DNA of 5,360 bases from Erysipelotrichaceae bacterium (GCA_021202205.1 JAJQDJ010000172.1:1-5360); one strand, 5' to 3'; shown: positions 1 to 5,291, numbered from the stretch's first letter. Made by a program: numbers and translations. The notes: generated from the sequence alone by a model not told the origin.

Positions 1-84
1 AAAATCAATGTTTTTTTATTTTAATGACGCACACGGTGCAAATGAGGTTTTATAAGTTATAAAGATATTCACATTCATACACAT

Positions 85-459
85 ATGTCTGTTATTGATG
101 CTTTAAAGAATAGTATCAGAACATCATTGAATGCTTTTATATTTATACTAGGTTATATGCTTGTATTTCAATGTATTGGTTATAGTTTAAAAATGATTGT
201 TTCAGATGATTTTATATATAATATGATACAAGGAATATTAGAATTCAGTAGTGGTAGTATAAACTTATTAGCTTATTCTCATACTTTTGTATATCCTATG
301 ATTAGTTTCTTCTTATCGTTTTCTGGTTTATCCGTCCTCATGCAAGTAGATAATATTTTAGAAGATATTCCATATTCATTTAAATCTTATTTTATAAGTA
401 GAGTCTTTCATGGTATTAGTTCCTTTGGAATTTGTTGGATGCTACAATATTGGATATAA
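85..459 (+). CDS. ylbJ: C-terminal half of a YlbJ-like sporulation membrane protein (possibly a broken gene)
   Basis: The 124-residue product resembles only the second half of YlbJ, a spore-associated integral membrane protein with nucleoside-recognition/Gate domains that is usually about 400 residues. Visible family features are the start of a membrane segment at 14-36 (LNAFIFILGYMLVFQ), a GILE motif at 50-53, the signature FSGLSVLMQVDNIL at 79-92, and the terminal FKSYFISRVFHG at 99-110, which leads into a last membrane segment at about 105-122. The ATG at 85 has no Shine-Dalgarno near it; the only purine-rich stretch (GAGG, 44-47) is about 37 nt upstream. The frame stays open upstream to 46 but is stopped by TGA at 43, and earlier by TAA at 22 and TGA at 25. 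The N-terminal half is therefore either frameshifted off, lost, or in another frame to the left of the window. I read it as a remnant, although a short functional protein cannot be excluded. The family assignment is from remembered motifs. Confidence 0.6.
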   Translation: MSVIDALKNSIRTSLNAFIFILGYMLVFQCIGYSLKMIVSDDFIYNMIQGILEFSSGSINLLAYSHTFVYPMISFFLSFSGLSVLMQVDNILEDIPYSFKSYFISRVFHGISSFGICWMLQYWI

Positions 460-478
460 AAAAGAGTCCGAAGACTCT
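458..478 (-). terminator. Rho-independent terminator of the PAP2 gene, UUCG tetraloop
   Basis: AGAGTC (463-468) and GACTCT (473-478) form a 6-bp stem. Read on the minus strand the loop is TTCG closed by C-G, an exceptionally stable tetraloop, and the stem is followed by TTTTTT (463-458). The TAG stop of the PAP2 gene (479-477) overlaps the base of the stem. On the plus strand the loop is CGAA and the bases after the stem are A-rich rather than a U-tract. It should therefore work mainly for the leftward gene and only weakly for the rightward YlbJ fragment. Confidence 0.85.
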
Positions 479-1103
479 AAAAATCAAACTTCCATTTTTC
501 TATAGCATAAATAATGACACATAATATTAAAGCAAAGACAATATCTAAAAATGCATGTTGCTTAATCATGACTGTTGATAAAGAAATTAAAGATGCCAAA
601 ACAATCAAACCTATTTTTATCCATTGTTTATTTTTTATACTATCACATTTAATAAGCGATACTGCAAGCATAACCGCATTATATACATGAATACTTGGAC
701 ATACATTAGTAGATGTATCTACCGAATAAATAAAGCTTACCAATTGTTGAAAAATATTGTCATTAGTAAGTACTGGCCTTAAATTCTGTGCTGTTGGATA
801 AATAGCATAGATAATTAAGCATTTTGTCATACCTGTAAACAAATAAAAACATGTACGCTTAAATCCACTCATATCAAAGAAAATGACATAACAGAATCCA
901 CAAAACAAAAAAACAAACCATAATACATAAGGAATTACAAAATATTCATTAAAGGGAATACAATCATCAATCCATGTACTGGTCATTACAGCGTTATCAG
1001 TAGAGACAAATGTTTCTAGTATACAAAAGAAACATAAATAAAAGATCATATAACCTACAACATACAATCCATGTTTATATTTATCGTAAAATGCTTTCAT
1101 CAT
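477..1103 (-). CDS. PAP2-superfamily membrane phosphatase
   Basis: This is a 208-residue polytopic membrane protein of the PAP2 (phosphatidic acid phosphatase type 2) superfamily, which removes phosphate from lipid-linked or related phosphates at the membrane. About five or six hydrophobic segments are visible (roughly 13-33, 53-77, 86-102, 143-152, 162-178, 185-203). The three catalytic blocks are present in divergent form: YPTAQNLRP (102-110, Arg109 kept, the usual Lys replaced by Tyr), CPSIH (135-139, His139), and S-T-x5-H-x3-D (176-187, His183 and Asp187, with Thr177 at the usual Arg). The PSIH version of block two is found in the AUR1/inositol-phosphoceramide-synthase-like branch. GGAGG at 1113-1109 lies 5 nt from the ATG at 1103 and 8 nt from the in-frame ATG at 1100, so the second Met may be the real start. 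It is a single-gene unit with its own terminator. Substrate unknown. Confidence 0.85.
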   Translation of the reverse strand: MMKAFYDKYKHGLYVVGYMIFYLCFFCILETFVSTDNAVMTSTWIDDCIPFNEYFVIPYVLWFVFLFCGFCYVIFFDMSGFKRTCFYLFTGMTKCLIIYAIYPTAQNLRPVLTNDNIFQQLVSFIYSVDTSTNVCPSIHVYNAVMLAVSLIKCDSIKNKQWIKIGLIVLASLISLSTVMIKQHAFLDIVFALILCVIIYAIEKWKFDF

Positions 1104-1108
1104 TTCTA

Positions 1109-1113
1109 CCTCC
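1109..1113 (-). promoter_or_regulatory. Shine-Dalgarno of the PAP2 gene
   Basis: GGAGG on the minus strand sits 5 nt before the ATG at 1103 and 8 nt before a second in-frame ATG at 1100. The spacing slightly favours the second Met. The two proteins would differ by one residue. Confidence 0.8.
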
Positions 1114-1124
1114 GTGATAGAATA

Positions 1125-1130
1125 TATACT
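1125..1130 (+). promoter_or_regulatory. Candidate -10 element for the HAD gene
   Basis: TATACT matches the -10 consensus at 5 of 6 positions and would start transcription about 1137, inside the palindrome, giving a leader of about 40 nt before the ATG at 1180. No convincing -35 is visible about 17 nt upstream, so this is a weak call. Confidence 0.3.
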
Positions 1131-1154
1131 AACATAATGACTTCATTATGTGAA
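1126..1154 (-). promoter_or_regulatory. Candidate promoter of the PAP2 gene
   Basis: On the minus strand TTCACA (1154-1149; 5 of 6 against TTGACA) is followed after 17 nt by TAGTAT (1131-1126; 4 of 6 against TATAAT). The spacer contains most of the palindrome at 1132-1151. The -10 match is modest, and TATATT (1128-1123) is an alternative with a too-long 20-nt spacer. Tentative. Confidence 0.35.
1132..1151. repeat. Perfect 9-bp palindrome between divergent genes, candidate operator
   Basis: ACATAATGA (1132-1140) and TCATTATGT (1143-1151) are exact reverse complements separated by CT. A second, overlapping inverted repeat, ACTTCA (1140-1145) with TGAAGT (1151-1156), shares bases with it. The palindrome lies in the 76-nt gap between the divergent PAP2 and HAD genes, inside the putative PAP2 promoter spacer and over the likely HAD transcription start. 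This is the geometry expected for a dimeric repressor site. No regulator gene is adjacent in the window, so the function is inference. Confidence 0.5.
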
Positions 1155-1179
1155 GTAAAAATGAACGGAGAAAAATTTT

Positions 1180-1776
1180 ATGAAGAATATTATTTTTGAT
1201 ATTGGAAATGTTTTATTGAATTTTCAACCTGATGCTTATTTAGATAAATATTATGATAAACAGACTAAAGAAGATCTCATGATGATTATTTTTTCTAGTG
1301 ATGAATGGGAACTATTAGATTTAGGTAATTTGATGATAGACGATGTTATTCAAGTATTATGTAAAAGGTTCCCTCATTATAAAAACGAGATTACTTTTGT
1401 CCTTCAAACATGGACAAATATGTTAACACCTATTAAAGAGAATGTTGATATTGTTTATCAGCTTAAAGAAAAAGGATATAAGCTTTATTTGTTGTCTAAT
1501 TTTCACTATGAAGCCATTCAAACAATGTTTGATAAATATGAGTTTTTTAAGTTGTTTGATGGGGAAGTGATATCAGGTTTTGAACACATGATGAAACCTA
1601 ATTATAGGATATTTGAATTATTATTGGATAGATATCACTTAGTTGCCTCGCAGTGTTTGTTTGTGGACGATATGGCAGGTAACATAGCCATTGCTAAAAC
1701 ATGTGGTATTGAAGGTATTCATTTAGCTTTAGATGTTATATTAGAGGATGAATTAAAGAAAAGAAATATTATTTAA
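1180..1776 (+). CDS. HAD-superfamily hydrolase, subfamily IA (YihX-like phosphatase)
   Basis: This 198-residue soluble protein has the full set of HAD motifs. Motif I is FDIGNVLLNF (6-15) with nucleophile Asp7; a helical cap region follows at about 17-85; motif II is LLSNF (104-108, Ser106); motif III is Lys139 in MMKPNYRIF; motif IV is VDD at 162-164 followed by N168. The cap-type C1 layout and the DxGNV form of motif I resemble YihX, a glucose-1-phosphate phosphatase, in which Gly occupies the place of the usual second Asp. The substrate here cannot be assigned. GGAG at 1167-1170 is 9 nt before the ATG, which gives a satisfactory start. The gene diverges from PAP2. A separately promoted membrane-protein gene starts 54 nt downstream and no clear terminator lies between them, so read-through is possible. 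Confidence 0.9.
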   Translation: MKNIIFDIGNVLLNFQPDAYLDKYYDKQTKEDLMMIIFSSDEWELLDLGNLMIDDVIQVLCKRFPHYKNEITFVLQTWTNMLTPIKENVDIVYQLKEKGYKLYLLSNFHYEAIQTMFDKYEFFKLFDGEVISGFEHMMKPNYRIFELLLDRYHLVASQCLFVDDMAGNIAIAKTCGIEGIHLALDVILEDELKKRNII

Positions 1777-1779
1777 TGA

Positions 1780-1807
1780 TTGATTTTATATCAATTCGTT
1801 TTATAAT
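1780..1807 (+). promoter_or_regulatory. Promoter of the DUF3592-like gene
   Basis: TTGATT (1780-1785) and a perfect TATAAT (1802-1807) are separated by 16 nt, 23 nt upstream of the ATG at 1831. An inverted repeat ATTGAT (1779-1784)/ATCAAT (1790-1795) overlaps the -35 element. It could be a weak operator or hairpin, but it is short and AT-rich. Confidence 0.6.
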
Positions 1808-1818
1808 AAGTGTATTAC

Positions 1819-1825
1819 AAGGAGG
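1819..1825 (+). promoter_or_regulatory. Strong Shine-Dalgarno that fixes the start at 1831
   Basis: AAGGAGG lies 5 nt before the ATG at 1831. A longer reading frame from GTG at 1810 would translate through this Shine-Dalgarno and has no ribosome binding site of its own, so the 1831 start is preferred. Confidence 0.9.
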
Positions 1826-1830
1826 TTTTT

Positions 1831-2199
1831 ATGAGTACAACACAGTTTTATATTATGGCGGTACCTTTTATTATAGGAGTTCTTTTCATTTTAAAGGGTG
1901 GACTTTCATATATGTCATTTAAAGAAGAAATTACCCATTGTTCTAAAGATGTTGAATGCAGTGTAGAAAATGGTGTCGCTACTTATGTTGTGAAAGGTGA
2001 AACATATACTAAGAAAGTAAAGGATAAAGAAATCAAACAAATAACCATTTTCTATAATCCTAATAACCCTAAAACATCAATGACTATTGAAGAAAGAAAT
2101 GCAACAAGATCACAAATGACCAGAGATTTAATGATTGGATTTTTCTTTGTCATTGTTTGTCTTGTCATCTATCTTTTATTTGCTTATGAAGTTATTTAA
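1831..2199 (+). CDS. Small two-pass membrane protein, DUF3592-like
   Basis: The 122-residue product has a membrane segment at about 6-28, a polar domain of about 70 residues predicted to be beta-rich (30-97), and a second membrane segment at about 99-118. The polar domain carries VECSVENGVATYVVKGETY and then ITIFYNPNNPKTS (71-83). The hydrophobic-Tyr-Asn-Pro-x-Asn-Pro pattern is characteristic of DUF3592 proteins, whose function is unknown. Both ends would be on the same side of the membrane, with the domain between them on the other side; which side is not clear from the sequence. It has its own promoter (1780-1807) and Shine-Dalgarno, and ends at a convergent hairpin terminator, so it is probably expressed as a single gene, perhaps with some read-through from the HAD gene. 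Family assignment rests on overall layout and one motif. Confidence 0.75.
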   Translation: MSTTQFYIMAVPFIIGVLFILKGGLSYMSFKEEITHCSKDVECSVENGVATYVVKGETYTKKVKDKEIKQITIFYNPNNPKTSMTIEERNATRSQMTRDLMIGFFFVIVCLVIYLLFAYEVI

Positions 2200-2226
2200 A
2201 AAGTTCAGATTTCATTCTGAACTTTT
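2199..2226. terminator. Bidirectional terminator between convergent genes
   Basis: AAAAGTTCAGA (2199-2209) pairs perfectly with TCTGAACTTTT (2216-2226) around a 6-nt loop, an 11-bp stem with a T-run on both strands. It closes the rightward DUF3592-like gene, whose TAA ends at 2199, and the leftward operon. The last codons and TGA stop of the DUF1461 gene (2207-2205) are encoded inside the stem, so ribosomes finishing that gene run through the hairpin. Confidence 0.9.
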
Positions 2227-2873
2227 AATATTGTCTTTTGAAAATGACGATATAGTAAATATAATATAATACTTAAAATAATCACAATGGCAATGATCAT
2301 CATAAAACAATGCATAAAGAATGTTTCTGGTAATGCTTCAATGATAGGATCAGTTGTAGCATCAAATATCCAATAATTATTATTAAAGAAAATCTGATGG
2401 AATATAACAAATGCCCTATCAAAATCCAAAGCTGCCAAAAAGCCTATAATAGCAGGTATACCAATAGAGAATATCGGAGTTATTTTAAGATAACGATATT
2501 CTCTTTGTTTGGCGTTTTGGACAATCATAATAGCTGATGCAATGCCACTCACAACCATTAATACTTGTACGACTTCGAATATGCGTTTCACTTCCTCAAA
2601 ATGAATACGTCCTGTCTCTGACATCACAAAATCACTAAAAACTAATTCACCTTGATAAAAAATACTTTGATAAGCTATGAGACTATCATAATTTGCTTTC
2701 AATGTTTCCTTACTCATACCTACTAATTGATCAATATGTAGATAATCAATATCAAAATAATAAAGTGGTTTAAAAAACACTGTAAAAGTCACTGCAAAAC
2801 ATATCAAAAATACTGTTAAAAGCAATGCCAATACTATATCTCTTAAACGATTATTTGTAAAGAAAGTCTTCAC
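2205..2873 (-). CDS. DUF1461 (TIGR01906-type) integral membrane protein
   Basis: The 222-residue protein has membrane segments at about 12-34, 97-118, 130-148 and 187-208, with a large loop at 36-96. The conserved block FHQIFFNNNYWIFDATTDPIIEALPETFF (158-186), with FHxxFF, a Trp, DP and LPExFF, is the family signature that I recognise. Function is unknown. The start is a GTG at 2873, inside the end of trmL (23-nt overlap). GAGG lies 9 nt upstream within the trmL coding sequence, and the next Met is at residue 53, far too late. It is the last gene of the leftward operon, and its stop codon lies in the terminator stem. An 11-bp inverted repeat occurs inside the gene at 2466-2504. Confidence 0.85.
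   Translation of the reverse strand: MKTFFTNNRLRDIVLALLLTVFLICFAVTFTVFFKPLYYFDIDYLHIDQLVGMSKETLKANYDSLIAYQSIFYQGELVFSDFVMSETGRIHFEEVKRIFEVVQVLMVVSGIASAIMIVQNAKQREYRYLKITPIFSIGIPAIIGFLAALDFDRAFVIFHQIFFNNNYWIFDATTDPIIEALPETFFMHCFMMIIAIVIILSIILYLLYRHFQKTILKVQNEI
2466..2504. repeat. 11-bp perfect inverted repeat inside the DUF1461 gene
   Basis: AGAGAATATCG (2466-2476) and CGATATTCTCT (2494-2504) are exact reverse complements. Inside them TTAT (2480-2483) can pair with ATAA (2490-2493), giving a two-tier hairpin with a 3-nt bulge and a 6-nt loop. In the protein this is the stretch REYRYLKITPIFSI (about 124-137). No T-run follows on either strand, so it is not a standard terminator. Confidence 0.6.
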
Positions 2874-3354
2874 CTTTTTGCACCTCTACTTTAGATAATT
2901 GTGGATAATTTTGTTGACGTAAGACTTCATAGATGCCTATAGCTACACAATTAGATAAATTCAAACTTCGTGCATGGCCGTCCATTGGTATTCTAACACA
3001 TTGATCCAAATGATCTTTTAAGATATCATGAGGAATACCATCATGTTCATGCCCAAATATAATATATTGATCATTATCTGATACATAACTTTGATCACTA
3101 TAACAGAGTTTAGAATAACGAGTAAAGAAATGATAATCACCTTGATTTAAAGATACAAATTCATCCCAATCTTCATATATTTGCATATCCAAATCTTTAA
3201 TGTAATCCAAGCCAGCACGTTTCATATGTTTATCATCCAAAGAAAATCCCATTGGTTTGATGATATGAAGTTTTGAATGTGTAGCCACACATGTACGCAT
3301 AATGTTTCCTGTATTTTGAGGAATCGCAGGATGAACTAATACTATATGATTCAT
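2851..3354 (-). CDS. trmL: tRNA (cytidine/uridine-34 2'-O)-methyltransferase TrmL
   Basis: This 167-residue SPOUT-class methyltransferase (YibK/TrmL family) is known to put a 2'-O-methyl group from S-adenosylmethionine on the wobble nucleotide of two tRNA-Leu isoacceptors, acting as a homodimer with a knotted fold. Family motifs are in order: PAIPQNTGNIMRTC (9-22), the KPMGF/KRAGLDY pair (33-37, 45-51), FGHEHDGIP (100-108, with Glu103 and Gly106), and the knot-forming RIPM (121-124) and RSLNLSNCVAIGIYE (129-143). Length is normal. The ATG at 3354 overlaps the rdgB stop as ATGA. A GGAG sits 8 nt upstream within the rdgB end, so coupled translation is likely. The 3' end overlaps the DUF1461 gene by 23 nt. 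Confidence 0.95.
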   Translation of the reverse strand: MNHIVLVHPAIPQNTGNIMRTCVATHSKLHIIKPMGFSLDDKHMKRAGLDYIKDLDMQIYEDWDEFVSLNQGDYHFFTRYSKLCYSDQSYVSDNDQYIIFGHEHDGIPHDILKDHLDQCVRIPMDGHARSLNLSNCVAIGIYEVLRQQNYPQLSKVEVQKGEDFLYK

Positions 3355-3938
3355 TCTGAACGCTCCTTTAACATGTCATAAAGCTTACGTAATGCTTTAC
3401 CACGATGAGATATTTGATTCTTTTTTTCTGGTGAGATTTGCGCAGAAGTCATACCTAATTCTGGCACATAAAATATTGGATCATAACCAAACCCATTTTC
3501 ACCTTCAATACAATCATTAATTTCACCATTAAAATATTCTTCAATAATAATAGGTTCTTCATTAGGTATACACAAAGCCATTGCACAAACAAATCGGGCA
3601 GTTCTATCTTTATCTTTCACAGCATCAATAATATATTGATTCTTAATATCATGACTTGTATCATGACCTAAAAATCTAGCAGAATAAATTCCTGGCGCAT
3701 AGTCTAATGCTTTCACTTCCAAACCTGAATCATCTGCTAAAACAGGTTTATGAATGATATCACATACCGTTTGTGCTTTAATCAATGCATTTTCCTTAAA
3801 TGTTTGACCTGTTTCTTCAATATCGATATCTTGTCCAATATCCTTTAATGATTTCACTTCTATTCCTATATCACATAACATACTACGTATTTCTTTAATT
3901 TTGCCTTCATTTGATGAAGCAACAATTATTTCTTTCAT
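3351..3938 (-). CDS. rdgB: XTP/dITP diphosphatase (RdgB/HAM1 family)
   Basis: This 195-residue nucleotide-pool sanitising enzyme hydrolyses dITP, ITP and XTP to the monophosphate plus pyrophosphate, preventing incorporation of deaminated purines. All family motifs are visible: the N-terminal ASSNEGKIKEI (7-17), the metal-binding EE (41-42) followed by TFKENA, the catalytic LADDSGL (67-73, Asp69/Asp70), APGIYSARF (81-89), FGYDP (150-154), and the base-recognition SHRGKAL (177-183). Length is typical. The ATG at 3938 has GAGGGG about 7 nt upstream, which overlaps the TAG stop of the preceding dehydrogenase gene 12 nt away. The gene overlaps trmL by 4 nt (ATGA). It sits in the middle of the leftward operon and is clearly intact. 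Confidence 0.95.
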   Translation of the reverse strand: MKEIIVASSNEGKIKEIRSMLCDIGIEVKSLKDIGQDIDIEETGQTFKENALIKAQTVCDIIHKPVLADDSGLEVKALDYAPGIYSARFLGHDTSHDIKNQYIIDAVKDKDRTARFVCAMALCIPNEEPIIIEEYFNGEINDCIEGENGFGYDPIFYVPELGMTSAQISPEKKNQISHRGKALRKLYDMLKERSE

Positions 3939-3950
3939 TTAAACACCCCT

Positions 3951-4703
3951 CTACTGTATTTTCCTTCTTTGTTGCATTGATACACACATTACATAAATGC
4001 TTCTAGGAATAAACCTTTCTACAAATATCACAAACTTCATAGTGATTGTTGGTACAATCACAACTTTTCTTAATTTCATCATTCTAAGTGCATATCTTGC
4101 ACATCTTTTAGCGCTCATGCCAGGCAAGGCAAACTTCACATTCGCCACCTTATTAAATTCTGTTCGCACTGGTCCAGGACACAAACAACCAATATAAGTT
4201 GGCGACATTTTTTCTTTAAGTTCCATCGCTAAAGCTTGAGTAAAACTTGTCACATAGGCTTTTGTAGCATAATAAGTTGCCATATAAGGACCTGCATAAA
4301 TAAGACCAGCAGACGAAGCAACATTGAGTAAATAAGCTTTTTTGCCTTCAACTTTTTGTAAATAAAGCTTAGTTAATATATGCATAGCTTCAATATTAAC
4401 ACTAATCATATCTAATTCTTTATTCAAATCAGTTTTTAAAAAATAACCACAATCACCAAAACCAGCATTATTAATAAAAACTTCAATATCTAAATTTTTC
4501 ACTTCATCCATCAAACGATAACATTCTACTTTTTTAGATAAATCAGCACTAATAATCTTACATTCAGTATTTAATTCTTTAGCTAATTCATTTAAACGCT
4601 CTTCTCGTCTAGCCACTAATATGAGTGCATAATCTTTAGCTAATATTCTAGCAAATTCTTTACCTATACCTGAACTAGCACCTGTAATCAGAGCATACTC
4701 CAT
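3951..4703 (-). CDS. Classical short-chain dehydrogenase/reductase
   Basis: This 250-residue NAD(P)-dependent oxidoreductase has a Rossmann fold with the TGASSGIG cofactor motif at 7-14. Basic residues Arg32-Arg33 after the second strand favour NADP(H). NNAG is at 78-81, structural Asn103 is present, and the catalytic Ser131, Tyr144 and Lys148 (Y-Y-A-T-K) complete the tetrad; PGPVRTEF (176-183) follows the active site. The C-terminal 50 residues are hydrophobic and basic (MKFVIFVERFIPRSIYVMCV), which could allow membrane association, as in DltE/YqjQ-like SDRs. The substrate cannot be deduced. The ATG at 4703 has AAGGAAG about 7 nt upstream, overlapping the TAA of the PTS gene 12 nt away, so it is probably translationally coupled to it. 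Confidence 0.93.
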   Translation of the reverse strand: MEYALITGASSGIGKEFARILAKDYALILVARREERLNELAKELNTECKIISADLSKKVECYRLMDEVKNLDIEVFINNAGFGDCGYFLKTDLNKELDMISVNIEAMHILTKLYLQKVEGKKAYLLNVASSAGLIYAGPYMATYYATKAYVTSFTQALAMELKEKMSPTYIGCLCPGPVRTEFNKVANVKFALPGMSAKRCARYALRMMKLRKVVIVPTITMKFVIFVERFIPRSIYVMCVSMQQRRKIQ

Positions 4704-4715
4704 ATGAACACTTCC

Positions 4716-5045
4716 TTATAATATTGTTTCTATTTGATCTAATAAACCAGGACAATCATAAGCCGCAAATACTGATGCTTCAATACTTTCTATTTCAACA
4801 GGAGCATACTTAGCTTTTAATTCTGCCAATTGATAACGTAATTGTGGAGCAATCAATATTAATTCTTTATCCTTGTAAACATCATCCAAATGATAACTAC
4901 CAGCTGCACTAAAATGATAAGGACTATGATTCAACTCACAATAACGATTCATCTTTTGGGCAAAAAAAGTCGTTGTCATACCACCTGTACAACATAGTAG
5001 TATTTCATGAATTTTTTGTTCTTCTTTTGTAAGAACTAAAATCAT
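4716..5045 (-). CDS. PTS EIIB domain, lactose/cellobiose type (no partner subunits nearby)
   Basis: This 109-residue protein matches the lactose/cellobiose-type EIIB domain of the phosphoenolpyruvate-dependent sugar phosphotransferase system, which passes phosphate from IIA to the incoming sugar through a cysteine. The phosphocysteine loop is ILLCCTGGMTTTFFAQKM (15-32), with Cys19 aligning with the active Cys of CSAGMSTS and a second Cys18 beside it. LILIAPQLRYQ (62-72) and the C-terminal YDCPGLLDQI (96-105) are also family-like. The domain normally starts just before the first strand, so the first 12 residues here are extra. The ATG at 5045 has no Shine-Dalgarno, and no other ATG, GTG or TTG lies before the loop. 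The frame runs open upstream to a TAG that ends the preceding ORF, raising the possibility of a split two-domain gene. No IIA or IIC is in the window, so the sugar, or a regulatory role, cannot be stated. Confidence 0.85.
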   Translation of the reverse strand: MILVLTKEEQKIHEILLCCTGGMTTTFFAQKMNRYCELNHSPYHFSAAGSYHLDDVYKDKELILIAPQLRYQLAELKAKYAPVEIESIEASVFAAYDCPGLLDQIETIL

Positions 5046-5093
5046 ACGCTTATAAAAATCACAAGCATACTTATAATCATGAAATTCATAGTG
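5046..5093 (-). other. Open 16-codon stretch linking the small ORF to the EIIB gene in the same frame
   Basis: Between the TAG at 5096-5094 and the ATG at 5045 are exactly 16 sense codons in the frame of both flanking ORFs, encoding HYEFHDYKYACDFYKR. There is no Shine-Dalgarno and no good promoter. The peptide reads like a strand-then-helix continuation of the small protein (DVLFY before it, RMILVLTKEEQ after it). Read-through of the TAG would give a single chain of about 189 residues from the ATG at 5285. Confidence 0.5.
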
Positions 5094-5285
5094 CTAATAG
5101 AATAAAACATCTTCCCCCTCATTGATGCTCTCCTCTATGATACCCTTAGGCCAGATTGTAAAATGTCCTACTTTATTTTTATAATATATATGATAAGTAT
5201 TATCATCAACTTCTAATTTTAATCTATCATCACCAACAATTTGATAATAAACCCATTGTCTTAAAATATCAATGTTACTATTCAT
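5094..5285 (-). CDS. Small protein of unknown function, possibly truncated by an in-frame TAG
   Basis: The 63-residue product (starting MNSNIDILRQWVYYQIVGDD) is not a family that I recognise. It has a short N-terminal helix and then a beta-rich stretch with LKLEVDDNTYHIYYKNKVGHFTIWP, followed by GIIEESINEGEDVLFY and a TAG. There are no membrane segments and it is likely cytoplasmic. The ATG at 5285 is preferred over the GTG at 5294, since GAGGTG (5297-5292) lies 6 nt before it and would overlap the GTG. It is the first visible gene of the leftward operon, 48 nt before the EIIB ATG. The downstream codons stay open in the same frame into EIIB, so this may be the N-terminal part of a longer, interrupted gene. 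Confidence 0.6.
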   Translation of the reverse strand: MNSNIDILRQWVYYQIVGDDRLKLEVDDNTYHIYYKNKVGHFTIWPKGIIEESINEGEDVLFY

Positions 5286-5291
5286 ATCCCT

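Noticed and set aside
1..84. Possible CRISPR, tRNA or mobile-element end at the left edge
   Set aside because: There is only a 4-bp GCAC/GTGC repeat (29-39), with no spacers, cloverleaf or terminal repeats.
1810..1830. An earlier GTG start giving seven extra residues to the DUF3592-like protein
   Set aside because: Those codons are made from the strong AAGGAGG ribosome binding site itself, and no other binding site precedes the GTG.
3647..3667. Direct repeat TATCATGAC separated by 3 nt inside rdgB
   Set aside because: It encodes the ordinary sequence GHDTSHDI in a normally sized enzyme; a chance similarity of codons.
3997..4197. A 66-codon open frame on the plus strand
   Set aside because: It lies wholly antisense to the intact dehydrogenase gene, has no ribosome binding site, and encodes no recognisable protein. 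It is a shadow of the real gene.
5043..5076. Near-direct repeats TTATAAG...TATG before the EIIB gene, resembling paired operators
   Set aside because: The two copies differ in length and coincide with Tyr-Lys codons of the open linking stretch. This is too weak to call a regulatory repeat.
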